Source of the DNA: Byssovorax sp.
GTDB lineage: Bacteria; Myxococcota_A; Polyangia; Polyangiales; Polyangiaceae
Direction: 5' to 3'
Length of the DNA: 64,000 nt
NCBI GenBank assembly: GCA_025362495.1
Contig: JANYGI010000005.1
Coordinates: 1-64,000, forward strand
Under the pieces are notes generated by a model. The model was given only the letters and a program-made list of their open reading frames with translations. It was not told where the DNA came from and searched no databases. Below, in pieces: positions 26,340 to 35,194 of this stretch. The first letter of the stretch is position 1. Each line of letters opens with the position of its first letter. The translations under genes were made by a program, and so were the position numbers.

Positions 26340-27278
26340 ATGCGCCGTTGCTTGACCCCAGTCGTATTTGCTGCCGCGATGAGCCTGTCTCTGCCTGCCC
26401 TGGCGCAGAACTGTCCCCCAGGGGCATGGTTCTGCGAGCAGGCCGAGGTGCAGACGCCGCCTGCTGTCGCGCCCCAGCGGCAGGCGCCGCCGGTGCAACT
26501 CAACAACGATGACGAAGACGACGCCGTCCAGGTGGCGCCGCCTCCCGCGGTGCGATCGGCGCCGCCGGTCGTCGTTTACCAGCCGGTCCCCGCCGCGCCG
26601 ATGACGCGCGTGATCATCATCGCCCCGGGCTACGGTGGCGGTGGCTATTACGCCCCTCCCCCGCCCCGCCCGCACATGGTGCGGATGGTCCCGCAGGCCG
26701 CTCCGCCGCCGCCGCCTCCGCGGTGGCACGGCGACACGAAGTGGGGCCTCAACCTTCGCGTGGAAGGCATGACGTTCGGCCACAACGAGCGCGCCGCGCA
26801 GGACTCGGGCATGGGCGGCCTCGGCCTCAGCCTTCGTTACCGGCCGATCCCGCACTTCGCGTTCGACGTTGGCGTCGACGTGCTCGGCGGCACTGACTTC
26901 AACGGCTTCAAGCGCACGGAGACGCCGCTCACCGTGAGCGGGATGATTTACCTGAACCCGCGCAGCCCCGTGCAGCTCTACATCCTCGGCGGCATGAACT
27001 TCTCGCATGCCGACGTGACGTCGGACATCTCGTCGCCGCTCCTCTCCCAGAAGGCGGACGGCTCGTTCGGCGCGTCCTACAGCTATTTCGGTGGGCAAGC
27101 CGGCGGCGGGCTCGAGCTCCGCGCCTCGCGTCACGTCGCGCTCAACATCGACGTCATCGGCTTCATGCGCAAGCGAACCGACGACGGCCGCATCCCCGAG
27201 TTCTCGGATCCCGACAGGGGCACGACCAACTCGTCGGGCGGCGCTCTGCTCCGCGGCGGCCTCACCTTCTGGTGGTAG
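26340..27278 (+). CDS. Secreted outer-membrane barrel-like protein
   Basis: 312 residues. The ATG at 26340 is fixed by GAGGAG seven bases upstream. A signal peptide (VVFAAAMSLSLPALAQ, cleavage near 22) is followed by a Pro/Val/Ala-rich disordered stretch (40-130) containing a GGGGYYAPPPP segment. The C-terminal 170 residues look like an eight-strand barrel (GLNLRVEGMTFG, GGLGLSLRYRPIPHFAFDVGVDV, ending GGLTFWW). The terminal aromatic residues are typical of outer-membrane barrels. The promoter is of sigma54 type, implying regulated production, perhaps in development or stress; this is inference. Confidence 0.82.
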   Translation: MRRCLTPVVFAAAMSLSLPALAQNCPPGAWFCEQAEVQTPPAVAPQRQAPPVQLNNDDEDDAVQVAPPPAVRSAPPVVVYQPVPAAPMTRVIIIAPGYGGGGYYAPPPPRPHMVRMVPQAAPPPPPPRWHGDTKWGLNLRVEGMTFGHNERAAQDSGMGGLGLSLRYRPIPHFAFDVGVDVLGGTDFNGFKRTETPLTVSGMIYLNPRSPVQLYILGGMNFSHADVTSDISSPLLSQKADGSFGASYSYFGGQAGGGLELRASRHVALNIDVIGFMRKRTDDGRIPEFSDPDRGTTNSSGGALLRGGLTFWW

Positions 27279-27305
27279 TCGCCTCGCGCCTCGCTCGCCG
27301 CACGG

Positions 27306-27311
27306 TATAAC
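27306..27311 (+). promoter_or_regulatory. Putative -10 box, near-leaderless lnt start
   Basis: TATAAC, 11 nt before the lnt ATG at 27323, with no Shine-Dalgarno sequence between. The 44-bp gap after the barrel gene has no clear terminator. Confidence 0.45.
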
Positions 27312-27322
27312 CCGCTGCGGCG

Positions 27323-29017
27323 ATGCGTTTTCTCCGAAGCCACCGCGCTCTTCTCCTCGCCGTCGCGGGCGGTGTCCTCTTCGCGCTCACCTCGCCTCCC
27401 ACCAACATTTATCCGGCGGTCATCGTCGGTCTGGCGCTGCTCGCGGCGTCGCTCACGCTCCCTCCCGAGCCACGGGGATCGGCGATCGCGCCGGGCGAGC
27501 TCGGGTTCTGGCGGGCGTTCGGTCGTGGCGGGGCGTGGGGGACGGCGGCGGGGATCGTCGGGCTCCGCTTCGTCCCGGCCGTCATCCAGCGCTTCACTCC
27601 GCTCGGCGTCTTCGCGGCGTACCTCGCGCTGGTCTTGCTCGCGGCGGCTCAGTCACTGATCTGGGCATTTGCCGCGGGGATCACGGCCGTTTTGCGTCGC
27701 CATGCGCGGGTGCCGTTCGAGCTTTCGTTCGCGATCGGGGTCTTCGTCGCGGTGTCGCTGCCGACGGTGTTCGCGTGGACGCCGGCGGGGCTCATCAGCC
27801 CGTGGCCCGCGTTCGTGCAGCTCGCCGATCTCGTCGGCGAGCGCGGCGTTTCAGCCGTCTTTGCCGTCGGGGCTGCGCTCCTTTGCCGCGCCGCCCTCGC
27901 GCTCGGCGGCGCCACGCCGGAGCCGAGCGATGCTTCCGTTTCACCCGCGCCGCTCCGCTTCGGCCCGGCCGCGCGCTGGCCTGCGCTCGCGGCCCTCGCC
28001 CTCTTCGCGCTGCTCGCGATTCATGGCGCGCTTCGCATCCGATCGCTCACGGCCGACGCGCCCGCGCTGCCCAGCGTGAAGATCGGCCTCGTCGATCATG
28101 CCGTCCCGCCGCTCGAACGATGGGACCCCAAGAACAGCGCGCCGATCCTCCGCTCGCTCCGCGAGCTCACCCGCAAGCTCGAGAATGACGGCGTCGAGCT
28201 GACGATCTGGCCCGAGGCGGCGTACCCCTATGCGCTCGAGCACGACGCTCGCGCGGTGCCGCACGCGGGGCCGATGACCATCCTCGGTGGCCGCGTGCGC
28301 GGGCCGCTGCTGATCGGCTTGATCACCCGAGAAAAACCGACGTTCACGACCGCGGGCGAGGTCGAGTACAACAGCTACAACTCGGCCACGCTGATCACGC
28401 CCGACGGGGCGATGCAGGCGCCGTACGACAAGCTCCAGCTGCTCTGGTTCGGTGAGATGGTGCCGCTCGGGGCCGAGCTGCCCTGGCTGCGTCACCTGTT
28501 CCAGAAGAGCGGCGGGCTCATCCCCGGGAGCGAGCCGCGGGCCCTCACGCTCGAGCGCGCCACGGGGCCTTCGCTGCGGATGGGCGTGCTCAATTGCTAC
28601 GAGGACACGCTCACGACCGTGGGCCGTCGCGTCGCCGTCGAGCTCGCGCCAAACCTGCTCGTCAACGTCACCAACGATGCCTGGTTCCAGGGCACCGCGG
28701 AGCCCGAGCTCCACGCGCGACTCGCCGCGATGCGCGCCGTCGAGCTGCGTCGCGATCTGGTGCGCGCCGTCAACCTGGGCGTCGTCTCGTGGGTCGACGC
28801 GGCCGGCGTCGTGCGAGCGCGCTATGCCGGCGAAGAGGCCGGGACACTTCAAGTCACGCCGACGATCCGCAACGCCAGCCTCACCGCCTATGCGCGGGTC
28901 GGCGATGCGCCGCTGCGCATCACGTTCGGGATCGCGGCGCTCTTCTTCGCCCTGCGAAAACGCCGGGCGAAGAAGAAGCCGTCGATCGAGCGGTCGACTA
29001 ACCCAGAAGGTCTTTGA
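27323..29017 (+). CDS. lnt: Apolipoprotein N-acyltransferase
   Basis: 564 residues (E. coli Lnt 512). It acylates the N-terminal Cys amine of diacylated lipoproteins at the periplasmic face of the inner membrane. About seven transmembrane segments (1-250 plus one at the C-terminus) surround a nitrilase-like domain (about 250-520). The catalytic triad is visible: Glu in TIWPEAAYPY, Lys in PYDKLQLLWFGE, Cys in GVLNCYEDTL. This fits the window's abundance of lipoproteins. The 3' end overlaps the convergent HU gene by 20 bp. Confidence 0.93.
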   Translation: MRFLRSHRALLLAVAGGVLFALTSPPTNIYPAVIVGLALLAASLTLPPEPRGSAIAPGELGFWRAFGRGGAWGTAAGIVGLRFVPAVIQRFTPLGVFAAYLALVLLAAAQSLIWAFAAGITAVLRRHARVPFELSFAIGVFVAVSLPTVFAWTPAGLISPWPAFVQLADLVGERGVSAVFAVGAALLCRAALALGGATPEPSDASVSPAPLRFGPAARWPALAALALFALLAIHGALRIRSLTADAPALPSVKIGLVDHAVPPLERWDPKNSAPILRSLRELTRKLENDGVELTIWPEAAYPYALEHDARAVPHAGPMTILGGRVRGPLLIGLITREKPTFTTAGEVEYNSYNSATLITPDGAMQAPYDKLQLLWFGEMVPLGAELPWLRHLFQKSGGLIPGSEPRALTLERATGPSLRMGVLNCYEDTLTTVGRRVAVELAPNLLVNVTNDAWFQGTAEPELHARLAAMRAVELRRDLVRAVNLGVVSWVDAAGVVRARYAGEEAGTLQVTPTIRNASLTAYARVGDAPLRITFGIAALFFALRKRRAKKKPSIERSTNPEGL

Positions 29018-29312
29018 GGGCCTTCACGGGCGTGGCGCGGACCTTGAGGCTCGCGGGCTTGCCCTTGATCGTCGTCGGCTGCTTCGTGAAGGGATTGACC
29101 CCGGGACGATCCGCGGTGGCGGGCGTCGACTTGGCCTTGAGCTTCACGAGGTTGGGGATGGTGAACTCGCCCGGACCGTCTTTGCCGAGCTCCTTCTTGA
29201 TGAGCCCAGCGAGGGAGTCGAGGAGGCTGCTGACAGCCTTCTTGTCGAGGCCTGAGCCCTCGGCGAGCGCCGCGATGATTTGCGACTTGGTAAGCTTGTT
29301 TGAACCCGGCAT
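28998..29312 (-). CDS. HU-family DNA-binding protein
   Basis: 104 residues from the ATG at 29312 (MPGSNKLTKSQII), with AAGGTGG upstream. The HU/IHF fold is clear: N-terminal helical pair (LTKSQIIAALAEGSGLDKKAV), beta saddle and arm (FTIPNLVKLKAKSTPATADRPGVNPFTKQPTTI) and C-terminal helix (KVRATPVKALKDLL). The arm is slightly longer and differs from the RNP motif of canonical HU. It bends or compacts DNA. It is probably a nucleoid or accessory HU paralogue. Confidence 0.92.
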   Translation of the reverse strand: MPGSNKLTKSQIIAALAEGSGLDKKAVSSLLDSLAGLIKKELGKDGPGEFTIPNLVKLKAKSTPATADRPGVNPFTKQPTTIKGKPASLKVRATPVKALKDLLG

Positions 29313-29341
29313 TTTGCCCACCTTGTTTGGAGAGGGCGCAC

Positions 29342-29370
29342 CTCTTAACAAGCGCGATTGAGCCTCGCAA
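29342..29370 (-). promoter_or_regulatory. Putative promoter of the HU gene
   Basis: On the minus strand TTGCGA (29370-29365), 17 bp, TAAGAG (29347-29342). It lies about 30 nt upstream of the HU ATG, leaving room for a short leader with its Shine-Dalgarno sequence. Confidence 0.4.
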
Positions 29371-29435
29371 GGGAGAAATCCGTCGGCTGGGCCGTTTTTT
29401 GTCCGGAGTGGCCTTCGGGGCAGGCCGAAAAGGCA

Positions 29436-29960
29436 TCAATCCGAGGGCGGACGAGCCCCCGCGCGGCGGGTGGCGGCCCCGGTGAGATCCCCGGTCTTCG
29501 CAGTCATTTCGCGCTCTTCCGCGTCAGTGCGATGGTCGTAACCGATCAGGTGCAAGAGGCCGTGAGCGAGGAGCATCGTCAGCTCGTCGAGGAGCGGCCG
29601 TCGATGCGTTTTTGCCTGACGACGGCCCGTCTCGATCGAGAGGATCACGTCGCCGAGCATCCCTTCGAGGGACTCGGGCGCGGGCCGCGAGCCCTTTCCC
29701 GGCTTCGGCGGCACGTGCTCGACGACCGGGAACGCCAGCACGTCGGTCGCCTTGTTCATCTTGCGGTAGGTGCGGTTGAGCTCGTGGATCTCGTCGTCAC
29801 CGACCAGCGCGATCGAGAGCTCGACCCCGCGCATACCCAGGTGACGGAGCATCTTTTCGGCGCGGCGACGCAGCACGGCCGGCGACGTGTCCGTGAACGG
29901 ACCGCCGCGGGTGGTGATCTCGACGACAGCTTCGGGCCTGATCACGGGCTTCTTTTTCAC
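29436..29960 (-). CDS. ybeY: Endoribonuclease YbeY
   Basis: 174 residues from a GTG start. A single-strand endoribonuclease needed for 16S rRNA 3' maturation and ribosome quality control. The zinc-binding signature is complete: HGLLHLIGYDHRTDAEE (three His, near 135). The family segment LNRTYRKMNKATDVLAFP is also clear. The C-terminus has a short unrelated basic tail. No obvious promoter was recognised. Confidence 0.93.
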   Translation of the reverse strand: MKKKPVIRPEAVVEITTRGGPFTDTSPAVLRRRAEKMLRHLGMRGVELSIALVGDDEIHELNRTYRKMNKATDVLAFPVVEHVPPKPGKGSRPAPESLEGMLGDVILSIETGRRQAKTHRRPLLDELTMLLAHGLLHLIGYDHRTDAEEREMTAKTGDLTGAATRRAGARPPSD

Positions 29961-30030
29961 GTGGGGTGCGCCCTCGCTACCGCGACCGCCCGGCCGCGTC
30001 GACCCGCTAGGGATGGCTCACCGAACCTGC

Positions 30031-30036
30031 TACCGT
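30031..30036 (+). promoter_or_regulatory. Putative -10 box, leaderless start
   Basis: TACCGT, preceded by C, 9 nt before the ATG at 30046, with no Shine-Dalgarno sequence. Confidence 0.4.
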
Positions 30037-30045
30037 GCGCGGCCG

Positions 30046-30909
30046 ATGTGGTGGATGTGGATCGTCGGGCCGATTCTTCTGGTGTTGATCTGGCTCACGA
30101 CCGGGTGGCGCGATCGTCGTCGTGAGCGCGAGGTCGAGGCCTGGCGGCGCACGATGGGCCCCAAGAAGGCCGTCGGCAAAGAGGCGGCCGGCTACCGCAG
30201 CACGAAGAAGATCGGCAACCCCGCGACGGGCCCCGGCGCCAAGATCGTGGGCGCGCTCCCCGGCCCTCTCCAGCGCCTGCTCGACACCGCCGGCGGCGGC
30301 GACGCGCTCGGCCACTACGAGCTCGTCCCCAAGCTCGCCTACCTGTCCGCGACGAGCGCGAACCTCTTCACGGGCAGCGATCTCCACGCCGTCACGGGCA
30401 AGCTCGAGGCGGCCGCGCCGGCCTTCATCGTACAACCGCTGGCGATCATCGAGGGCGAGCGCATCGCCAACACCGGGATCGACTTCAAGAAAGATCCCGA
30501 CTTCATGGCGCTCTTCCAGGTCGACGCCGTCGTCGAGCCCGCGAAGTCGCCGGTCGCGGGAGCCAAGGTGACGGCGGCGAGCCCCGACGAGATGACGGCC
30601 GCCAGCGCGAAGAAGATCCGTGCCTGGCTCTCGCGCCCGGTGCGCGAGGCCCTGCGCGATCTCCCGGATGCGTGGCTCTACGTGCAGGGAAAGGCGATGG
30701 CGCTCGTGCTCTACGGGCCGATCGACGCGCCCAAGCTCGACGAGCTCGTGACGACCGCCGACGTGATCTTCGCCGAGTACGGCGAAGACGGCGGCCCCTC
30801 GCTCTTCGACGACGAAGACGAGGACGACGAGGAAGCCGCCGCGCCCGCGCCTCCCCCGCCCTCGAGGAAGAGCAAGCCCGCCGCGAAGACGGCCTCCGCG
30901 AAGGGCTGA
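30046..30909 (+). CDS. Membrane-anchored protein of unknown function
   Basis: 287 residues. The ATG of MWWMWIVGP is chosen because it begins the hydrophobic anchor (WIVGPILLVLIWLTTGW, residues 4-20) and is preceded by a -10-like box. The anchor is followed by a basic linker, then a compact cytoplasmic-looking domain (HYELVPKLAYLSATSANLF..., FIVQPLAIIEGERI, DAWLYVQGKAMALVLYGP). The end is a strongly acidic Asp/Glu run (near 255) followed by a Lys/Ala/Pro tail. No family is recognised. Confidence 0.75.
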   Translation: MWWMWIVGPILLVLIWLTTGWRDRRREREVEAWRRTMGPKKAVGKEAAGYRSTKKIGNPATGPGAKIVGALPGPLQRLLDTAGGGDALGHYELVPKLAYLSATSANLFTGSDLHAVTGKLEAAAPAFIVQPLAIIEGERIANTGIDFKKDPDFMALFQVDAVVEPAKSPVAGAKVTAASPDEMTAASAKKIRAWLSRPVREALRDLPDAWLYVQGKAMALVLYGPIDAPKLDELVTTADVIFAEYGEDGGPSLFDDEDEDDEEAAAPAPPPPSRKSKPAAKTASAKG

Positions 30910-30912
30910 TCG

Positions 30913-31545
30913 CTAGACCACGCGCATCGCCTCGCGCACGCCGTCGATGACGAACTGCGCGGCCGTCGCGGCGAGGATCAGGCCCATGATCCGGCTGATC
31001 ACGTTGATCCCCGTCTTGCCGAAGAAGCGCACCACGCGCGATCCGAAGATCAACGTCACGAGCGCGATGGCGACGACGAGCACGATCGACGCGTAGAGCG
31101 CGACCTTCTCGCCCACCTCCTGCGCGCGCGCGGACCACATCATCGCGGTGGCGATCGCGCCCGGGCCCGAGAGGATCGGGATGCCGAGCGGCACGATCGC
31201 CACGTCGTCCTTGTGCTGCGCCTCCGACGTCTCCTCGGGCGTGGTGCGCACCGGCGACGTCTTCGCGCGCATCATCTCGAGCGCCATCGTGAAGAGCAGG
31301 ATGCCGCCCGCGACCTTGAACGCCGGGATGGTGATCCCGAAGAAATGGAAGATCGCCGTCCCCGTCGCGGCGAAGAGCAGCAGCACGATCAGCGCCGTCA
31401 GCGAGGCGCGCACGGCGATCGCTCGCTGCGAGAGGCGATGCTCTCCACCGGCGAGCGCGAGGAAGACCGGGACGCAGGCGATCGGATCCACGATCGAGAA
31501 GAGCGACGGAAAACAGAGCGTGAAGAATCCAAGCGCACCCGACAT
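30913..31545 (-). CDS. MarC/SnatA-family integral membrane protein
   Basis: 210 residues with six hydrophobic segments. Family signatures: LFSIVDPIACVPVFLAL near the N-terminus, AFKVAGGILLFTMALEMM in the middle and IVPLGIPILSGPGAIATAMM. The family comprises MarC/SnatA proteins, some of which transport neutral amino acids while others have no known function. The ATG at 31545 is preferred over the preceding TTG. It is convergent with the anchored protein gene, three bases away. Confidence 0.9.
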   Translation of the reverse strand: MSGALGFFTLCFPSLFSIVDPIACVPVFLALAGGEHRLSQRAIAVRASLTALIVLLLFAATGTAIFHFFGITIPAFKVAGGILLFTMALEMMRAKTSPVRTTPEETSEAQHKDDVAIVPLGIPILSGPGAIATAMMWSARAQEVGEKVALYASIVLVVAIALVTLIFGSRVVRFFGKTGINVISRIMGLILAATAAQFVIDGVREAMRVV

Positions 31546-31597
31546 CAAGCGGGGGTAAGGCAGGCCGCGCCCTGCGGCAACCCCCGCCGCAGCCTGA

Positions 31598-31626
31598 TTG
31601 ACACGTCGCGTTATTGCACCTAGAGC
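31598..31626 (+). promoter_or_regulatory. Sigma70-type promoter of fadI-fadJ
   Basis: TTGACA (31598-31603), 17 bp, TAGAGC (31621-31626). The leader of about 38 nt holds GGGAGGGAG before the ATG at 31671. Confidence 0.65.
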
Positions 31627-31670
31627 AGAGGCCGCCCGGCGCTCTTTTTCAGCGGCGGGAGGGAGTGCTC

Positions 31671-32969
31671 ATGAACGAGTCATCTGGACGCGATCGCGTC
31701 GCCGTCGTGGCGGGCCTCCGCACGCCGTTCACCAAGGCCGGTACCGCGCAGAGGTCGATGCGCACGGTCGATCTCGCCACCGCCGTCGTCAAGGAGCTGA
31801 TGGCGCGGAGCGAGGTCCCCGCGAAGGAGGTCACGCTCTGCGTCTACGGCCAGGTCGTGCCCACGCTCGACTGGCTCAACCTCGCGCGCGAGGTGGTGCT
31901 GCGCGCCGGCCTCCCGAAGGAGATCGACGCGTACAGCGTCTCGCGCGCCTGCGCGACGTCGATCCAGGCGATGACCTCGGCGGCGCAGGAGATCCTCACC
32001 GGCCAGCACGACGTGGCGATCGCCGGCGGCGCCGACAGCATGAGCGACGTCCCGCTCGGCGTGAGCAAGAAGCTCGCGCTGGCGCTGATGGAAGCGCAGA
32101 AGGCGAAATCGTTGGGGCTCAAACTGAAAGCTTTCTCGAAGCTCTCGCCGATGGACATCCTCCCGCCGATCCCTGGCTTCTCGCGCGAGCCCACGACCGG
32201 CGAGCAGATGGGCGAGGCCGCCGAGAAGATGGCCAAGCTCAACGGGATCACCCGCGAAGAGCAGGACAAGATCGCGCACCTCTCGCACGTCAACGCCGCG
32301 CGCGCCTGGAAAGACGGCACCTACGCCGCCGAGGTCATGCACGTGATCCCGCCGCCGTACGACGCGCCCGTGAGCCGCGACAACCTCGTGCGCGACGACT
32401 CGACCCTCGAAGGCTACGCCAGGCTCTTGCCCGCCTTCGATCGCCAGCACGGGACGATCACCGCCGGCAACGCGTCGCCGCTGACGGACGGGGCGAGCGC
32501 GCTCCTGATCATGCGGGAATCGAAGGCGAAATCGCTCGGCTACGCGCCCCTCGGCTTCGTGAAATCGTGGAGCTACGCCGCGGTGGATCCGGGCTGGCAG
32601 CTCCTGATGGCGCCGGTGTTCGCCGCGCCGAAGGCCCTCGATCGCGCCGGGCTCACGCTCGCCGACATGGACCTCGTCGACATGCACGAGGCCTTCGCGG
32701 CCCAGGTCGCGGCCAATTTGAAGGCGCTCGCGTCGAAGCAGTTCGCCGTCGAGCGGCTCGGGCGCTCGGCCGCGGTCGGCGAGATCGATCCCGCGAAGCT
32801 CAACGTCAACGGCGGGTCGATCGCCATCGGTCATCCCTTCGCGGCCACGGGCGGGCGCATGGTGCTCTCGACCCTGAACGAGCTGAAGAGGCGCGGCGGG
32901 AAGCACGCTCTCCTCACTGTCTGCGCGGCGGGCGGCCTCGGCGCCGCCGTCGTCCTGGAGTCCGCATGA
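31671..32969 (+). CDS. fadI: Acetyl-CoA acyltransferase (3-ketoacyl-CoA thiolase)
   Basis: 432 residues, close to E. coli FadI (436). It cleaves 3-ketoacyl-CoA with CoA to acetyl-CoA and a shortened acyl-CoA. Thiolase features: nucleophile Cys in YSVSRACATSIQAM (near 90), GNASPLTDGASALLIM, the His of NGGSIAIGHPFAATGGR, and the second Cys in LTVCAAGGLGAA. It forms the anaerobic/trifunctional-type complex with FadJ; the stop overlaps the fadJ start (ATGA). It has a strong Shine-Dalgarno sequence and a consensus promoter. Confidence 0.93.
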   Translation: MNESSGRDRVAVVAGLRTPFTKAGTAQRSMRTVDLATAVVKELMARSEVPAKEVTLCVYGQVVPTLDWLNLAREVVLRAGLPKEIDAYSVSRACATSIQAMTSAAQEILTGQHDVAIAGGADSMSDVPLGVSKKLALALMEAQKAKSLGLKLKAFSKLSPMDILPPIPGFSREPTTGEQMGEAAEKMAKLNGITREEQDKIAHLSHVNAARAWKDGTYAAEVMHVIPPPYDAPVSRDNLVRDDSTLEGYARLLPAFDRQHGTITAGNASPLTDGASALLIMRESKAKSLGYAPLGFVKSWSYAAVDPGWQLLMAPVFAAPKALDRAGLTLADMDLVDMHEAFAAQVAANLKALASKQFAVERLGRSAAVGEIDPAKLNVNGGSIAIGHPFAATGGRMVLSTLNELKRRGGKHALLTVCAAGGLGAAVVLESA

Positions 32970-35176
32970 GCACGAAGACCAGCCACGGTGCCGCGCCCTC
33001 GGCGCTCTCGCTCACGGTGCGCCCCGACGGCGTCGCCGTGGTCACGTACGACGTCGTAGGTGCGCCGGTGAACACGCTCAACGCTTCGTTTGCAGCTGAT
33101 TTCGAGCGCGTCTTCGGCGAGGTCGCGAGCGATCCGAAGATCAAGGCCGCGATATTGGTGTCAGGCAAGGCTGACACCTGGATCGCCGGCGCCGACATCG
33201 AGATGCTCCAGACGATGAAGACCGCGGGCGAGGCCGAGGCCATGGTGCGCGCCGGCCACCACGCGATCTTGAAGATCGTCGACTCGCCCAAGCCCGTCGT
33301 CGCGGCGGTGCACGGCGCGGCGCTCGGCGGCGGCTTTGAGGTCGCGCTCGCGTGCCACGGGCGCATCGCCAGCGACGACAGGAAGACGACGTTCGCGCTC
33401 CCCGAGGTGCAGCTCGGCCTGCTCCCGGGGATGAACGGGCTCCAGCGCCTCGCCGAGAAGGTCGGCCTCCAGGTCGCGCTCGACCATGGCCTCACCGGCA
33501 AGAATCTCCGCGCTGCGAAGGCGAAATCGCTCGGCGTCGTCGATGACGTCGTGCCCGCGCCGATCCTCGTCGACGTCGCCGCGGCCTTCGCGCTCTCGCT
33601 CGCCGAGAAGGGCGCGCCATTCACCAGGCGCGCGCCGAAGAAGGGCACCAGCCTGCAAGACTCGCTCGCGCGCCTCGCCCTCGAAGCGAACCCGATCGGC
33701 CGCAAGCTGCTCTTTCGCAAGGCCAAGGAGGAGCTCGAGAAGAAGACCGGCGGCCACTACCCCGCTCCCGAGCGCATCCTCGAGGTGCTGCAAACCTGGG
33801 CGGAGAAAGGCTTTGCGGCCTCGAAGGACGTCGAGGCCAGGGCCTTCGGCGAGCTCGTCGTCGGAAGCGTCGCGCACCGCCTGATCGAGATCTTCTTCGC
33901 CACGACGGCGATGAAGAAGGACTCGGGCGTCGACGATCCGGCCGTCAAGCCGCGCAAGATCGAGAAGATCGCCATGCTCGGCGCCGGCCTGATGGGCGGC
34001 GGGATCGCCTACGTCACGCTCAACGCCGGCATCCCCGTCCGCCTCAAGGATCGCGACGACGCCTCGGTCGCGCGCGGCGTGAAGTACGTGGCCGGCATCC
34101 TCGACGAGGACGTGAAGCGGAAGAAGCTCACGCGGATCGAGCGCGAAAAGAAGCTCGCTTTGCTCACGGCGACCACCGACTACTCGGGCATGAAGGGCAC
34201 CGATCTGGTGATCGAGGCGGTGTTCGAGGACCTCGCCGTCAAGCGCGCCGTGGTGCGCGAGATCGAGGCCGCCTGCAAGCCCGGCGTGATCATCGCCTCC
34301 AACACCTCGTCGATCCCGATTGGCAAGATCGCCTCGGCGGCGGCGCACCCCGGGAACGTGGTCGGCATGCATTACTTCAGCCCCGTGCACAAGATGCCTC
34401 TGCTCGAGGTGATCCAGACCAAGCGGACGTCGCCCGAGGTCGTGGCCACGGCCGTGGCCATCGGCAAGAAGCAGGGCAAGACGGTCATCGTCGTCAACGA
34501 TGGATACGGCTTCTACACCAGCCGGATCCTCGGTCCCCTGATGAGCGAGGCCAGCTACATGCTGATGGAGGGCGCGCCCATCGACTTCATCGATAAGGCC
34601 ATGACGGCGTGGGGATGGCCCGTTGGCCCGATTGCCCTCCTCGACGAGGTGGGTATCGACGTCGCCGCCCACGTCGGCCCGATCATGCTGGAGGCCTTCG
34701 GCGACCGCCTCGCGCCCCCGCCCACCATGGCCAGGCTCGTCGCCGACGACCGGAAAGGCCGCAAAAACAAGCGCGGATTCTACATCTACAGCGACGAGGC
34801 GCGCAAGAAGGGCCGGGGCAAGCGCGTCGACGAGAGCGTCTATGCGGTGCTCGGGCTCGACGCGCCGGACCCGCAGGTCAAACCGGCGATCCTGCGCGAA
34901 GAGGTGCAGATGCGCTGCTCGCTCCAGTTCGTCAACGAGGCGATGCACTGCCTCGGCGAAGGCATCCTCCGCAGCGTGCGTGACGGCGACATCGGCGCGG
35001 TGTTCGGCCTCGGGTTCCCGCCCTTCCGCGGCGGCCCGTTCCGCTACACCGACGCTGTGGGCCCGGCGGAGGTGCTGAAGCGGATCCAGGACTACGAGGC
35101 TCGCTTCGGCAAGCGCTGGGCGCCGGCGCCCGCGCTGGTGGAGATGGTGAAATCGGGCAAGCGCTTCTATCCGTGA
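32966..35176 (+). CDS. fadJ: Multifunctional enoyl-CoA hydratase / 3-hydroxyacyl-CoA dehydrogenase
   Basis: 736 residues. The N-terminal crotonase domain (about 10-200) hydrates trans-2-enoyl-CoA; the oxyanion-hole region is HGAALGGGFEVALACHGRI and the catalytic Glu segment LPEVQLGLLPG. The NAD-binding domain (about 325-510) starts MLGAGLMGGGIAYVTLNAG. SNTSSIPI, GMHYFSPVHKMPLLEVI and DGYGFYTSRIL mark the dehydrogenase. The C-terminal domain ends GDIGAVFGLGFPPFRGGPFRY. It is coupled to fadI by ATGA, giving a complete beta-oxidation spiral apart from the acyl-CoA dehydrogenase. Confidence 0.94.
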   Translation: MSTKTSHGAAPSALSLTVRPDGVAVVTYDVVGAPVNTLNASFAADFERVFGEVASDPKIKAAILVSGKADTWIAGADIEMLQTMKTAGEAEAMVRAGHHAILKIVDSPKPVVAAVHGAALGGGFEVALACHGRIASDDRKTTFALPEVQLGLLPGMNGLQRLAEKVGLQVALDHGLTGKNLRAAKAKSLGVVDDVVPAPILVDVAAAFALSLAEKGAPFTRRAPKKGTSLQDSLARLALEANPIGRKLLFRKAKEELEKKTGGHYPAPERILEVLQTWAEKGFAASKDVEARAFGELVVGSVAHRLIEIFFATTAMKKDSGVDDPAVKPRKIEKIAMLGAGLMGGGIAYVTLNAGIPVRLKDRDDASVARGVKYVAGILDEDVKRKKLTRIEREKKLALLTATTDYSGMKGTDLVIEAVFEDLAVKRAVVREIEAACKPGVIIASNTSSIPIGKIASAAAHPGNVVGMHYFSPVHKMPLLEVIQTKRTSPEVVATAVAIGKKQGKTVIVVNDGYGFYTSRILGPLMSEASYMLMEGAPIDFIDKAMTAWGWPVGPIALLDEVGIDVAAHVGPIMLEAFGDRLAPPPTMARLVADDRKGRKNKRGFYIYSDEARKKGRGKRVDESVYAVLGLDAPDPQVKPAILREEVQMRCSLQFVNEAMHCLGEGILRSVRDGDIGAVFGLGFPPFRGGPFRYTDAVGPAEVLKRIQDYEARFGKRWAPAPALVEMVKSGKRFYP

Positions 35177-35194
35177 GAGAGCGGCCGAGCGTGG

